A stretch of 46,716 nt of DNA from Pseudomonadota bacterium (GTDB lineage: Bacteria > Pseudomonadota > Gammaproteobacteria > Burkholderiales > Burkholderiaceae_C). The position numbers and the translations under genes were made by a program. The DNA lies in NCBI GenBank assembly GCA_018241895.1, contig JAFECX010000072.1, forward strand, positions 1-46,716. Direction: 5' to 3'. The notes beneath the pieces were generated by a model that saw only the letters and a list, made by a program, of their open reading frames with translations, did no database searches and was not told the DNA's origin. Shown here in pieces: positions 7,308-15,017 of the stretch; positions within the stretch are counted from its first letter, which is position 1; every line of letters begins with the position of its first letter.

Positions 7308-8227
7308 CAGCGCTTGGCTCCCGCCTGGCCGGCGTGTCCGAGATGGGCGAGGATGCGGTCGGCCTCGGTGCGCCAGTCGGCGCTGCGCGCGTAGGTGCTC
7401 GTGCCGCGCTCGCCGAACACGCCCCGGTCGGCCAGGCCGGCGACCCAGGCCTGCCGTTCGGCGGTGCCGGCCGCGCTCCAGGCGGCGAGGCCCGCCTCCT
7501 CGACGGTGACGGCCACCTCGCGCACCTCTTCGCTGCGCCGGCGCCCGTGCTCGATGACGCGCTGGAAGAAGTAGGCGGCCTGGCGCTCCCAGTCGATGCC
7601 GGGGAAGGTCTCGGCCAGCGATGCGATCACCGCGTCCTCGACGCCGTAGTGGCGCGCCGCGGTGAAGCTCTCGATGACCATCGCCTCGAGGCCCTTGATC
7701 ATCACGCTGCGGCACATCTTGGTGGCGCTGGCCACGCCCAGCGCCGGGCTGGCGATGCGCGCCGCGAAGCCCAGTTCGTCGAGCAGCGGCGCCAGCGCCC
7801 CGGCATCGGGGCCGCCGAGCAGCAGCGGCACCTTGATGCGGTGTGGCGGCACCGACGTCATCACCGCACCCTCGACGTAGCGCCCGAGCGCGGCGTGCAC
7901 GACGGCGCAGGCATGCACCTTGGCGCCGGGCGAGGCCGAGTTCAGGTCGAGCACGAACGCGCCGCCCGTCAGCCCCGGCGCGACGGCCTCGGCCACCGCC
8001 ACCGCCTGGCTGGCGGTGACGGCCGAGATCACCAGTTCGGCGCCGCGCACGGCCTCGGCGTGGTCGGCGGCCATCGTCACGCCGCACAGCTGCGCGTGCT
8101 CGCGCATCGCCTGCCCGGCGTCGCCCGCGAGCCTGGTGTCGTAGGCCGCGAGCACGTGGGCGCGCTCGCGCAGGTCCTCGGCCAGGATGCGGCCGACTTC
8201 GCCGTAACCGATGAGGGCAATGCGCAC
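7307..8227 (-). CDS. 6PGDH-like NAD(P)-binding oxidoreductase (DUF1932 type)
   Basis: Protein of 306 residues with an N-terminal Rossmann fold (GYGEVG at 7-12), a middle segment ASATKMCRSVMIKG that carries the catalytic lysine region of beta-hydroxyacid dehydrogenases, and a C-terminal DUF1932 helical domain. The GTG start at 8227 is chosen because the family begins with a residue or two before the first beta strand; the open frame continues upstream into the end of ligK with no family resemblance. It sits between ligK (10 bp) and ligI (1-base overlap), so it is part of the protocatechuate operon. It is not one of the defined lig steps; the substrate is unknown and may be an oxidised pathway intermediate. 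Confidence 0.8.
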   Translation of the reverse strand: MRIALIGYGEVGRILAEDLRERAHVLAAYDTRLAGDAGQAMREHAQLCGVTMAADHAEAVRGAELVISAVTASQAVAVAEAVAPGLTGGAFVLDLNSASPGAKVHACAVVHAALGRYVEGAVMTSVPPHRIKVPLLLGGPDAGALAPLLDELGFAARIASPALGVASATKMCRSVMIKGLEAMVIESFTAARHYGVEDAVIASLAETFPGIDWERQAAYFFQRVIEHGRRRSEEVREVAVTVEEAGLAAWSAAGTAERQAWVAGLADRGVFGERGTSTYARSADWRTEADRILAHLGHAGQAGAKR

Positions 8228-8237
8228 GGCGGGGCCT

Positions 8238-8921
8238 TCAGTCGAGGTAGCGCAGGCCGGCCTTCTCGAGCGGCTCGCGCATCTTGTACATGTCGAGGCC
8301 GAGCACGCCGGCCGCGAGCCGGGCGCGCTTTTCACCCTCGTTGGCCTGGCGCCGGGTGGCCGCCTCGAGTGCGGCCGCGGCGCGCTCGCGCGGCACGCAG
8401 ACGACGCCGTCGTCGTCGGCGACGATGACGTCGCCCGGATGCACCAGCGCGCCGGCGCAGACGACGGGGATGTTCACCGAGCCAAGCGTGGCCTTGACGG
8501 TGCCGCGCGCGCTCACCGCCTTGCTCCACACGGCAAAGCCCATCTCGCCCAGCGTCTTCACGTCGCGCACGCCGGCGTCGATGACCAGCGCCCGCGCGCC
8601 GCGCGCCATGAAGCTGGTGGCCAGCAGGTCGCCGAAGTAGCCGTCGCTGCACTCGGTGGTGACGGCGGCGACGACGATGTCGCCCGGGGCGATCTGTTCG
8701 GCGACGACATGCATCATCCAGTTGTCGCCCGGCTGCAGCAGCACCGTGACCGCCGTGCCCGAGACCTGCGCGCCGGGATGGATCGGCCGCAGGTACGGCT
8801 GCATCAGGCCGACGCGGCCCAGCGCCTCGTGCACGGTCGCGCAGCCGTACGCGCCGAGCTGCTGCGCGATGTGCGCGGGCGCGCGCTCGATGTTGCGGTG
8901 GACGACGCCGAGCTCGTACAT
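8238..8921 (-). CDS. ligK: 4-carboxy-4-hydroxy-2-oxoadipate aldolase
   Basis: Class II pyruvate aldolase of the HMG/CHA family, 227 residues, the usual length. It splits 4-carboxy-4-hydroxy-2-oxoadipate into pyruvate and oxaloacetate, the last step of the pathway, and also acts as an oxaloacetate decarboxylase in characterised relatives. The pyruvate and metal site is visible as GDLLAT (97-102) and DAGVRD (Arg119, Asp120). AGGAG lies seven bases before the ATG. Equivalent to pmdF and galC. Confidence 0.94.
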   Translation of the reverse strand: MYELGVVHRNIERAPAHIAQQLGAYGCATVHEALGRVGLMQPYLRPIHPGAQVSGTAVTVLLQPGDNWMMHVVAEQIAPGDIVVAAVTTECSDGYFGDLLATSFMARGARALVIDAGVRDVKTLGEMGFAVWSKAVSARGTVKATLGSVNIPVVCAGALVHPGDVIVADDDGVVCVPRERAAAALEAATRRQANEGEKRARLAAGVLGLDMYKMREPLEKAGLRYLD

Positions 8922-8965
8922 GGTGACTCCTCGCGATGTTCTGCCGGGTTCGTGCGCTGCGCTGC

Positions 8966-9018
8966 CCCTGGCGGCCCTGGCGGCCCTGGCGGCCCTAGCG
9001 GCCCTAGCGGCCCTGGCG
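8966..9018. repeat. 9-bp tandem repeat across the ligJ stop codon
   Basis: About 5.9 head-to-tail copies of CCCTGGCGG, two of which read CCCTAGCGG. One of the G-to-A variants supplies the TAG stop of ligJ (9006-9004 on the minus strand), so the last codons of ligJ (Arg-Gln-Gly-Arg) are part of the repeat. The rest lies in the 82-bp gap before ligK. Confidence 0.85.
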
Positions 9019-10032
9019 CTTCAGCGCGGCATCGAGCCGAGGGTACACGCGCCGCGCATTGCCTTCGTAGATCCGGTGCCTGTCCGCGGCCGACAGCTGC
9101 GGGCTCGCCTCGATGTAGCGCCGGGTGTCGTCGTAGTGGAATCCGGTTTCGGGGTCGATGCCGCGCACCGCACCGATCATCTCGCTGGCGAAGAGGATGT
9201 TGTCCAGCGGGATCACCCGCGTCAGCAGGTCGATGCCCGGCTGGTGGTACACGCAGGTGTCGAAGAAGACGTTGTGCAGCAGGTGCTCGCCGAGCAGCGG
9301 CTTGCCGAGTTCCTGCGCCAGTCCGCGGTAGCGGCCCCAGTGGTACGGTGCCGCGCCGCCGCCGTGCGGCACGACGAACTTGAGCGTCGGGAAGTCCTTG
9401 AACAGGTCGCCCTGGATGAGCTGCATCACCGCCGTCGTGTCGGCGTTGATGTAGTGTGCGCCGGTGGTGTGGAAGCACGCGTTGCAGCTCGTGCTGACGT
9501 GCACCATGGCCGGGATGTCGTACTCGACCATCTTCTCGTAGATCGGGTACCAGTGGCGCGCGGTGAGCGGCGGCTCCTTCCAGTGGCCGCCCGAGGGGTC
9601 GGGGTTGAGGTTGATGGCGACGTTGCCGTACTGCTCGACGCACTTGACGAGCTCGGGCAGGCAGCTCCTCGGGTCGACGCCGGGGCTTTGCGGCAGCATC
9701 GCCGCCGGCACGAAATGGCGCGGGAACAGCTGCGAGACGCGCCAGCACAGCTCGTTGCAGATCGCCGCCCAGGTGCTCGAGACCTGGAAGTCGCCGATGT
9801 GATGCGCCATGAAGCTCGCGCGCGGGCTGAAGATCGTGAGATCGCTGCCGCGCTCGCGCATCCTGGCGAGCTGGTTGGTCTCGATCGACTCGCGGATCTC
9901 GTCGTCGCCGATCTTCAGGTCGCTCGCCTTGGGGCGGACGGCGGGGTCCGCGATGCCGGCGATCTGCGCCTGGCGCCAGCTCTCGAGCGCCTTGGGCGCG
10001 GTGGTGTAGTGGCCGTGGATGTCGATGATCAT
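9004..10032 (-). CDS. ligJ: 4-oxalomesaconate hydratase
   Basis: Amidohydrolase-superfamily hydratase of 342 residues that adds water to 4-oxalomesaconate, giving 4-carboxy-4-hydroxy-2-oxoadipate. The zinc ligands known for Sphingobium LigJ are at identical positions: His6 and His8 (DIHGH), His178 (MVHVST), His223 (VPHGGG) and Glu284 (FASEMIG). GGAG precedes the ATG by seven bases. The 3' end is formed by a tandem repeat. Equivalent to pmdE. This type is unrelated in fold to GalB of Pseudomonas. Confidence 0.95.
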   Translation of the reverse strand: MIIDIHGHYTTAPKALESWRQAQIAGIADPAVRPKASDLKIGDDEIRESIETNQLARMRERGSDLTIFSPRASFMAHHIGDFQVSSTWAAICNELCWRVSQLFPRHFVPAAMLPQSPGVDPRSCLPELVKCVEQYGNVAINLNPDPSGGHWKEPPLTARHWYPIYEKMVEYDIPAMVHVSTSCNACFHTTGAHYINADTTAVMQLIQGDLFKDFPTLKFVVPHGGGAAPYHWGRYRGLAQELGKPLLGEHLLHNVFFDTCVYHQPGIDLLTRVIPLDNILFASEMIGAVRGIDPETGFHYDDTRRYIEASPQLSAADRHRIYEGNARRVYPRLDAALKRQGR

Positions 10033-10063
10033 GGTGCGCTCCGCAGGCGGATCGTGCCTCGAT

Positions 10064-10753
10064 TCAGGCCGGCTCCATGCCGTGCCGCCGCTTGACTTCG
10101 GCCGTCTCGGGCGAGCTCGCGTACGCGAGCCAGGCGCGCACCGCGTCGACCTGCGTGCTGGTCACGGCCAGCGCGCCCGAGAACGTGGTGACGTGCGCGA
10201 TCGCGCCCGGCAGCAAGCCGAGCACGTCGACACCCGGCTCGTGCATCAGCTCCGCGAGCTGCTGAAAACCCAGTTCGCAGCGGCCCTCGGCCACCAGCCG
10301 CCCGACCGGCACGCCGGGCCGGGCCTGCACGAGCCGGCCTTCGAGTTCAGCCGCCAGCCCCCAGCGCTCGAACAGCTGCTGCAGGAACACGCCGCTCGGG
10401 CCGGTGGAAAAGCCCACGCTGCGCGCGTTGCGCACCACCTCACGCAGTGCCGCTTCGCTCGAGACATCCGGCCGCGGCGCGCCGGCGCGCACCGCGACGG
10501 CGACCGACGAGCGCACCAGATCGACCCGACTGCCGGCGACGACGTGGCCGGCGCCGCCAAGCTTGTCGATCGCGTCGGCCGCCAGCACGACGACGTCGAA
10601 CGCTTCGCCCGCCGCGACGCGCCCGGCCGCATCGACCCCGCCCGTGGCCTCGAGCGTCACCTCGACGCCGCTGCGCTCGCGCCAGGCTGCGCACAGCTCG
10701 GCGAGCACGGCGCGCGTGGCCATCGAGGAGATGCCGCGGATCGGAGTGGGCAT
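10064..10753 (-). CDS. ModA-like substrate-binding domain protein without signal peptide
   Basis: Protein of 229 residues with the fold pattern of type II periplasmic binding proteins such as molybdate-binding ModA (ATGGVDAAGRVAAGE near residue 41, GPSGVFLQQLFERWG near 118). No signal peptide or lipobox precedes it, so a cytoplasmic location is expected. No ABC permease or ATPase is adjacent. It lies 31 bp upstream of ligJ and is probably co-transcribed. It stands where other clusters may place the oxalomesaconate tautomerase (LigU/GalD), but it has no resemblance to that PrpF-like family. A ligand-binding or sensory role is possible; function unknown. Start could also be the Met at 10723. 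Confidence 0.7.
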   Translation of the reverse strand: MPTPIRGISSMATRAVLAELCAAWRERSGVEVTLEATGGVDAAGRVAAGEAFDVVVLAADAIDKLGGAGHVVAGSRVDLVRSSVAVAVRAGAPRPDVSSEAALREVVRNARSVGFSTGPSGVFLQQLFERWGLAAELEGRLVQARPGVPVGRLVAEGRCELGFQQLAELMHEPGVDVLGLLPGAIAHVTTFSGALAVTSTQVDAVRAWLAYASSPETAEVKRRHGMEPA

Positions 10754-11045
10754 GGCGCGTGCGTGGGCGTGGGCGGATGCGGCGCGATCGGACGCTTCGG
10801 GTGCCGGGCGAGGTCACGGCCGCCCGCCGCCCGGCGCGGCCCGGCGCGCTGCGTTGCCACTGCCCGGGCGCATTCTTGACCGCGCGCCTGCGATCTTCAA
10901 GCCGCGGCCGCAACGACCTGTTCGCAGCGTGGGCAGCCGGGTGGCCGGCATCGGTTCGACGCGCCACGAACATGGCAGGCGGCGACGAGGCGAGGCCACG
11001 CGCGGCCACCGGGTGTCGGCGGCCCTGGGCGCCCGCGCGCCGCTC
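10754..11045. other. 292-bp gap between tctA and the lig operon
   Basis: No credible gene, strong palindrome or terminator is visible. The length is unlike the 1-82 bp gaps inside the lig operon, so the lig promoter and its regulator site probably lie here. I could not define a -35/-10 pair with confidence. Confidence 0.4.
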
Positions 11046-12548
11046 TCAGGCGACTCCCTGCGCATGACGCCTGCGCAGCCGCAGCAGCGGCGGCACGAAC
11101 AGCATCAGCGCGGCCAGGACCCACAGGCTGATCGAGATCGGACTCTCGAACAGGATGCCGACGTCGCCGTCGGTGATCGACAGCGCGCGGCGCAGGTTCT
11201 GCTCCATGATGTCGCCGAGCACGAAGCCGAGGATCAGCGGCGCCATCGGCACGCCCTGCTTGCGCAGCAGGTAGCCGATGATGCCGAACACCGCCATCAT
11301 GCCCAGGTCGAACGTGGTGGCGTGCACCGAATACACGCCCACCGCGCTCACCGTGAGGATGGCCGGCACCAGCAGCCAGTTGGGCGTCTGCAGCATGCGC
11401 GCGAACACGCCGACCAGCGGGATGTTGAGCGCCAGCAGGATGACGTTGGCGACGAACAGCGAGGCGATCAGGCCCCAGACCAGGTCGGGGTTCATCGTGA
11501 ACAGCGCCGGCCCCGGCGTGATGTTGTACAGGGCGAGTGCGCCCATCATCACCGCCGTCGTGCCCGACCCCGGCACGCCCAGCGTCAGCATCGGCACGAA
11601 CGAGCCGATCGCCGACGCGTTGTTGGCCGCCTCGGGCGCCGCCACGCCGCGGATGTCGCCCTCGCCGAACCTGCCGTTCGCGCCGGCCAGCCGTTTTTCG
11701 GTGGTGTAGGTGATGGCGCTGGCGATGGTGGCGCCGGCGCCCGGCAGCACGCCGATGACGAAGCCCGCCAGCGACGAGCGCAGCGTGCTCCACCAGGTCT
11801 GGGCCAGTTCCCCGAAGTTGAACAGCGCGCGGCCGGTGTTCTTGACCATGCCGCCACCACCGACGTGCTGCTCGAGCATCAGCAGAATCTCGCTGATCGA
11901 GAACAGGCCGATCACCAGCACGATGAACTGCACACCGTCGGACAGGTGCACGTCGCCGCCGGTGAAGCGATAGACGCCCGAGTTGGCATCGATGCCGACG
12001 GTGGACAGCGACAGGCCGATCACCGCCGCGAGGCCGGCCTTGACCGGTGCATCGCCCAGCAGCCCGGTGATGCAGGCGAAGGCGAAACACATCAGCGCGA
12101 AGTACTCGGCCGGGCCGAAGGCCAGCGCCCACCTGGCCAGCAGCGGCGCGAACAGCACGAAGCCGATGGCCGCGATCATCGAGCCGACGAACGACGACCA
12201 GGCCGAGATCGACAAGGCCACGCCGCCCAGCCCGGCGCGTGCCATCGGGTAGCCGTCCAGCGTCGTCATGATGGCGCCGGCGTCGCCGGGCACGTTGATC
12301 AGGATGGCGGAGATGCGCCCGCCGAACTCGCAGCCGATGTAGACCGCCGCGAGCAGGATCAGGGCCGTCTCCGGCGGCAGCTTCATCGCGAAGGCGAGCG
12401 GCATGAGGATCGCGACGCCGTTGATCGGCCCCAGGCCCGGCAGCATGCCGACGATGGTGCCGACCAGCGCGCCGACGAAGGCCACCCACAGGTTGCCCGG
12501 CGTCAACGCGACGCCGAAGCCGGCAATGAGGAAGTCGAGCGTCTGCAT
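11046..12548 (-). CDS. tctA: Tripartite tricarboxylate transporter, large permease subunit
   Basis: TctA-family membrane protein of 500 residues with about 11-12 transmembrane segments. Family signatures are present: GLGPINGVAILMPL near residue 39 and CEFGGRISAILINVPGD near 74, and a second matching GVLPGAGATIASAI repeat near 250. It forms the channel for carboxylate uptake, driven by an ion gradient, with TctB and the periplasmic TctC. It begins four bases after the tctB stop. Substrate cannot be read from the sequence; location beside the lig genes suggests an aromatic acid or a pathway-related carboxylate. Confidence 0.93.
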   Translation of the reverse strand: MQTLDFLIAGFGVALTPGNLWVAFVGALVGTIVGMLPGLGPINGVAILMPLAFAMKLPPETALILLAAVYIGCEFGGRISAILINVPGDAGAIMTTLDGYPMARAGLGGVALSISAWSSFVGSMIAAIGFVLFAPLLARWALAFGPAEYFALMCFAFACITGLLGDAPVKAGLAAVIGLSLSTVGIDANSGVYRFTGGDVHLSDGVQFIVLVIGLFSISEILLMLEQHVGGGGMVKNTGRALFNFGELAQTWWSTLRSSLAGFVIGVLPGAGATIASAITYTTEKRLAGANGRFGEGDIRGVAAPEAANNASAIGSFVPMLTLGVPGSGTTAVMMGALALYNITPGPALFTMNPDLVWGLIASLFVANVILLALNIPLVGVFARMLQTPNWLLVPAILTVSAVGVYSVHATTFDLGMMAVFGIIGYLLRKQGVPMAPLILGFVLGDIMEQNLRRALSITDGDVGILFESPISISLWVLAALMLFVPPLLRLRRRHAQGVA

Positions 12549-12552
12549 GGCC

Positions 12553-12999
12553 TCAGCGCCCCCCGAGAACGAAGGAAAGCACGCCCGTGGGCAGCACGAC
12601 GTCGAGCAGCTTGTCGAAGCCCAGGTACAGCAGCACGCCCAGCGCCACGCCGCCGCCCAGCGACTTGAGCCAGCTGCCGCCGAAGGCCATGCCCACCGGC
12701 ACCGCCATCAGCGCCGTGGCCAGCGTGAATCCCAGCGTCTGGAACAGCAGCGCGTAGGCCAGCACGGCGAGCACGGCGATGGCCACGGCGCCGATCGGCA
12801 CCTGGTGCAGCCAGCGGTCGTTGCGGCCCGGCTTGAAGAGCAGCCACAGGCCACCGAGCGCCATCAGCGCCGCCAGCAACATCGGAAAGGCGCGCGGGCC
12901 GACGGGTTCGTAGGAGAACTCCGCCACGTAGCCCTGCGCCGCCCAGGCCATGCCGGCAGCGACCACGACACAGGCGCCGCCGAGAATGCGATCACTCAC
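12553..12999 (-). CDS. tctB: Tripartite tricarboxylate transporter, small permease subunit
   Basis: Small integral membrane protein of 148 residues with four predicted transmembrane helices, typical of TctB. The GTG start at 12999 is preceded by AAGGAGGAG at a six-base distance, which is the best ribosome site in the area and fixes the start. It lies between tctC (71 bp) and tctA (4 bp). Sequence conservation in this family is low, so the call leans on size, topology and gene order. Confidence 0.88.
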   Translation of the reverse strand: MSDRILGGACVVVAAGMAWAAQGYVAEFSYEPVGPRAFPMLLAALMALGGLWLLFKPGRNDRWLHQVPIGAVAIAVLAVLAYALLFQTLGFTLATALMAVPVGMAFGGSWLKSLGGGVALGVLLYLGFDKLLDVVLPTGVLSFVLGGR

Positions 13000-13070
13000 G
13001 ATGCTCCTCCTTCGATCCCGGGGTCGGGCCGGCGCGAGCGCATCACTTCGGGCGCGCGCGCCGGGTGGAT

Positions 13071-14051
13071 TCACTTGGCGACGTTCAGGCCCATGTCCTT
13101 GGCCATCTGGCGATAGGCCTTGACGCGTTCCTTGACGTAGGCATCCAGCTTGGCCCCGGTCATGGCGAAGGGGTAGAGGCTGCGCTCCTCGCGCAGCTTG
13201 GCGAACTGCGGCGTGGCCATCATCTTGTCGAAGGTATCGACCCAGACCTTGAAATCCGCGTCCTTGACCTTGGGCCCCATGTAGAAGCCGCGGATGATCG
13301 GCCACTCGACGTTCATGCCCTGCTCCTTGGCCGTCGGCACGCTGGCCAGGCCGCCGGGCAGGCGCTCGGCGGCGAGCACTGCAAGCACGCGGATCTTGGC
13401 GCCGGCCTTGAGCTGCTCCTCGGCCTCGGAGGCGTCGCCCGAGACGACCTGCACGTGGCCGCCCTGCAGCGCCGTGATGGCCTCGCCGCCGCCCTCGAAG
13501 GCGACGAAACGCATGCGGCGCGGATCGAGCCCGGCGGCCTTGGCCGTCAGCGCCGACTTCATCCAGTCCTGGCTGCCCACCGTGCCGCCGGCGCCGAAGA
13601 CGACCTTGGTCGGATCGGCCTTCATGGCGGCCGCCAGGTCGCCCAGGTTCTTGAGCGGCGAGTCCTGCGCCACCATCAGCGCGCCGTAGTCGGTGCCGAT
13701 GCCGGCCAGCCAGCGCACCTCGTTCTCGTTGTAGCGGCCGAACTTGCCCTGTGCCAGGTTGAGCAGCGAACCGCCCGAGAAGGCGACGATCGTGTTGTCC
13801 TCGGCCGGCCGCTGCGCGACGATGGCGTTGTAGGCCACGGCGCCGATGCCCCCGGGCATGTAGGTCACGCGCATCGGCGTACTGATGAACTTGCCGTCGA
13901 GCAGGCCCGACTGCGCCAGCTTGCACGTGACGTCGAAACCGCCGCCGGGCTTGGCGGGGGCGATGCACTCGGTCTTCTCGAGCGGTGCGGCCTGAGCCAG
14001 GCCACAGCCGACGGCGAAGGCCAGCGCGGCCAGGGACAGTCTGGTTCTCAT
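13071..14051 (-). CDS. tctC: Tripartite tricarboxylate transporter substrate-binding protein (Bug family)
   Basis: Exported binding protein of 326 residues. A Sec signal peptide ends near GLAQAA (residues 17-22). The Bug signatures follow: APAKPGGGFDVTCK in the first lobe and a VVFGAGGTVGSQDW segment near residue 155. It captures a carboxylate in the periplasm and hands it to TctAB. Bug proteins bind many ligands, including aromatic acids in related degradation clusters. AGAGGAGA precedes the ATG. It is 107 bp downstream of the dienelactone hydrolase gene. Confidence 0.9.
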   Translation of the reverse strand: MRTRLSLAALAFAVGCGLAQAAPLEKTECIAPAKPGGGFDVTCKLAQSGLLDGKFISTPMRVTYMPGGIGAVAYNAIVAQRPAEDNTIVAFSGGSLLNLAQGKFGRYNENEVRWLAGIGTDYGALMVAQDSPLKNLGDLAAAMKADPTKVVFGAGGTVGSQDWMKSALTAKAAGLDPRRMRFVAFEGGGEAITALQGGHVQVVSGDASEAEEQLKAGAKIRVLAVLAAERLPGGLASVPTAKEQGMNVEWPIIRGFYMGPKVKDADFKVWVDTFDKMMATPQFAKLREERSLYPFAMTGAKLDAYVKERVKAYRQMAKDMGLNVAK

Positions 14052-14158
14052 GATCGTGTCTCCTCTGTTGTGGGTCCGTGCTCGCGCATGCATTGTGCCG
14101 CGCCACGTTGCAGCCGGGGCCACGGCCGGCAGCGGCGCGCCCGCGGCGGCCGGCGCGC

Positions 14159-14860
14159 TCAGCGTCCGAGCTCGCGCCCGAGGAACTCGAGCGTGCGCTG
14201 CCAGGCGAGCGCTGCCGCGTCGCTCTGGTACTCGAGCACCGGCAGCAGGCGCGCCGCGCCGACCTGCGTCTCGTTGGCGAAGGCGTGCTTGGCGTCGTAG
14301 CGGTGGAACTCGCAGCGCACGCCGGCGGCCTGCAGCTTGGCCTCGAGCGCGTCGACACCGGCGATGGCGAAGAACTCGTCGCGCAGGCCCCAGTGGCCCA
14401 TGATCGGCGCGCGCACCTTGCCCGCATCGACGAACTCGAGCGGCGGGTAGCCGTACCAGGTGACTGCGGCGTCGACCTCGGGCGCCATCACGGCGGCGAG
14501 CACCGTGAGCGCGCCGCCCATGCAAAAGCCCGTGACCCCGCACTTCGCGCTGCCGCTGCGCTCGAGGTACTGCACCGCGCCCCGGATGTCCTGCGACGCC
14601 GCGTCGGCGAAGTCCAGCCCCGTCATCAGGTGCTCGGCCTCCTTGGCGTCGAGCGTGCTGCGGCCGCGGTACAGGTCAGGCACCAGCGCCCGGTACCCCG
14701 CCGCCGCAAAGCGCTCGGCGGTGCCGCGGATCTGGTCGTTGAGGCCCCACCACTCCTGCAGCACCACCAGCCCCGGCGCACTCGCCCCGGCCGCCGGCTC
14801 GGCGAGGTAGGCGTTGACGCTGCCGCCATCGGGGCGCGCATAGCTGACGGTCTTGCCCAT
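14159..14860 (-). CDS. Dienelactone hydrolase family protein
   Basis: Alpha/beta hydrolase of 233 residues. The DLH features are all visible: QEWWGLN early in the chain (the Glu that controls the nucleophile), GFCMGG with the cysteine nucleophile near residue 114, an Asp in GLRDEFF, and the catalytic His in AKHAFAN. Such enzymes open lactones formed in aromatic catabolism, though many have other ester or thioester substrates. GGAG lies eight bases before the ATG. It is the most upstream minus-strand gene here, divergent from the acetyltransferase gene, with a 157-bp shared promoter region. Confidence 0.88.
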   Translation of the reverse strand: MGKTVSYARPDGGSVNAYLAEPAAGASAPGLVVLQEWWGLNDQIRGTAERFAAAGYRALVPDLYRGRSTLDAKEAEHLMTGLDFADAASQDIRGAVQYLERSGSAKCGVTGFCMGGALTVLAAVMAPEVDAAVTWYGYPPLEFVDAGKVRAPIMGHWGLRDEFFAIAGVDALEAKLQAAGVRCEFHRYDAKHAFANETQVGAARLLPVLEYQSDAAALAWQRTLEFLGRELGR

Positions 14861-15017
14861 GGCTGTCTCCTGTGGATGGGATGCAAGGCGGCAAGCGTAC
14901 CGCGGCGCCGGGCGCCCCAGCACCGCCGGCAGCGATTCCCCACGCGGATGCGGGCGCTGCGGCGCGCGCGCCGTCGGTCGCTGCCCTATGCTGTCGGGTG
15001 CACTGCTTCGTCGCGTC

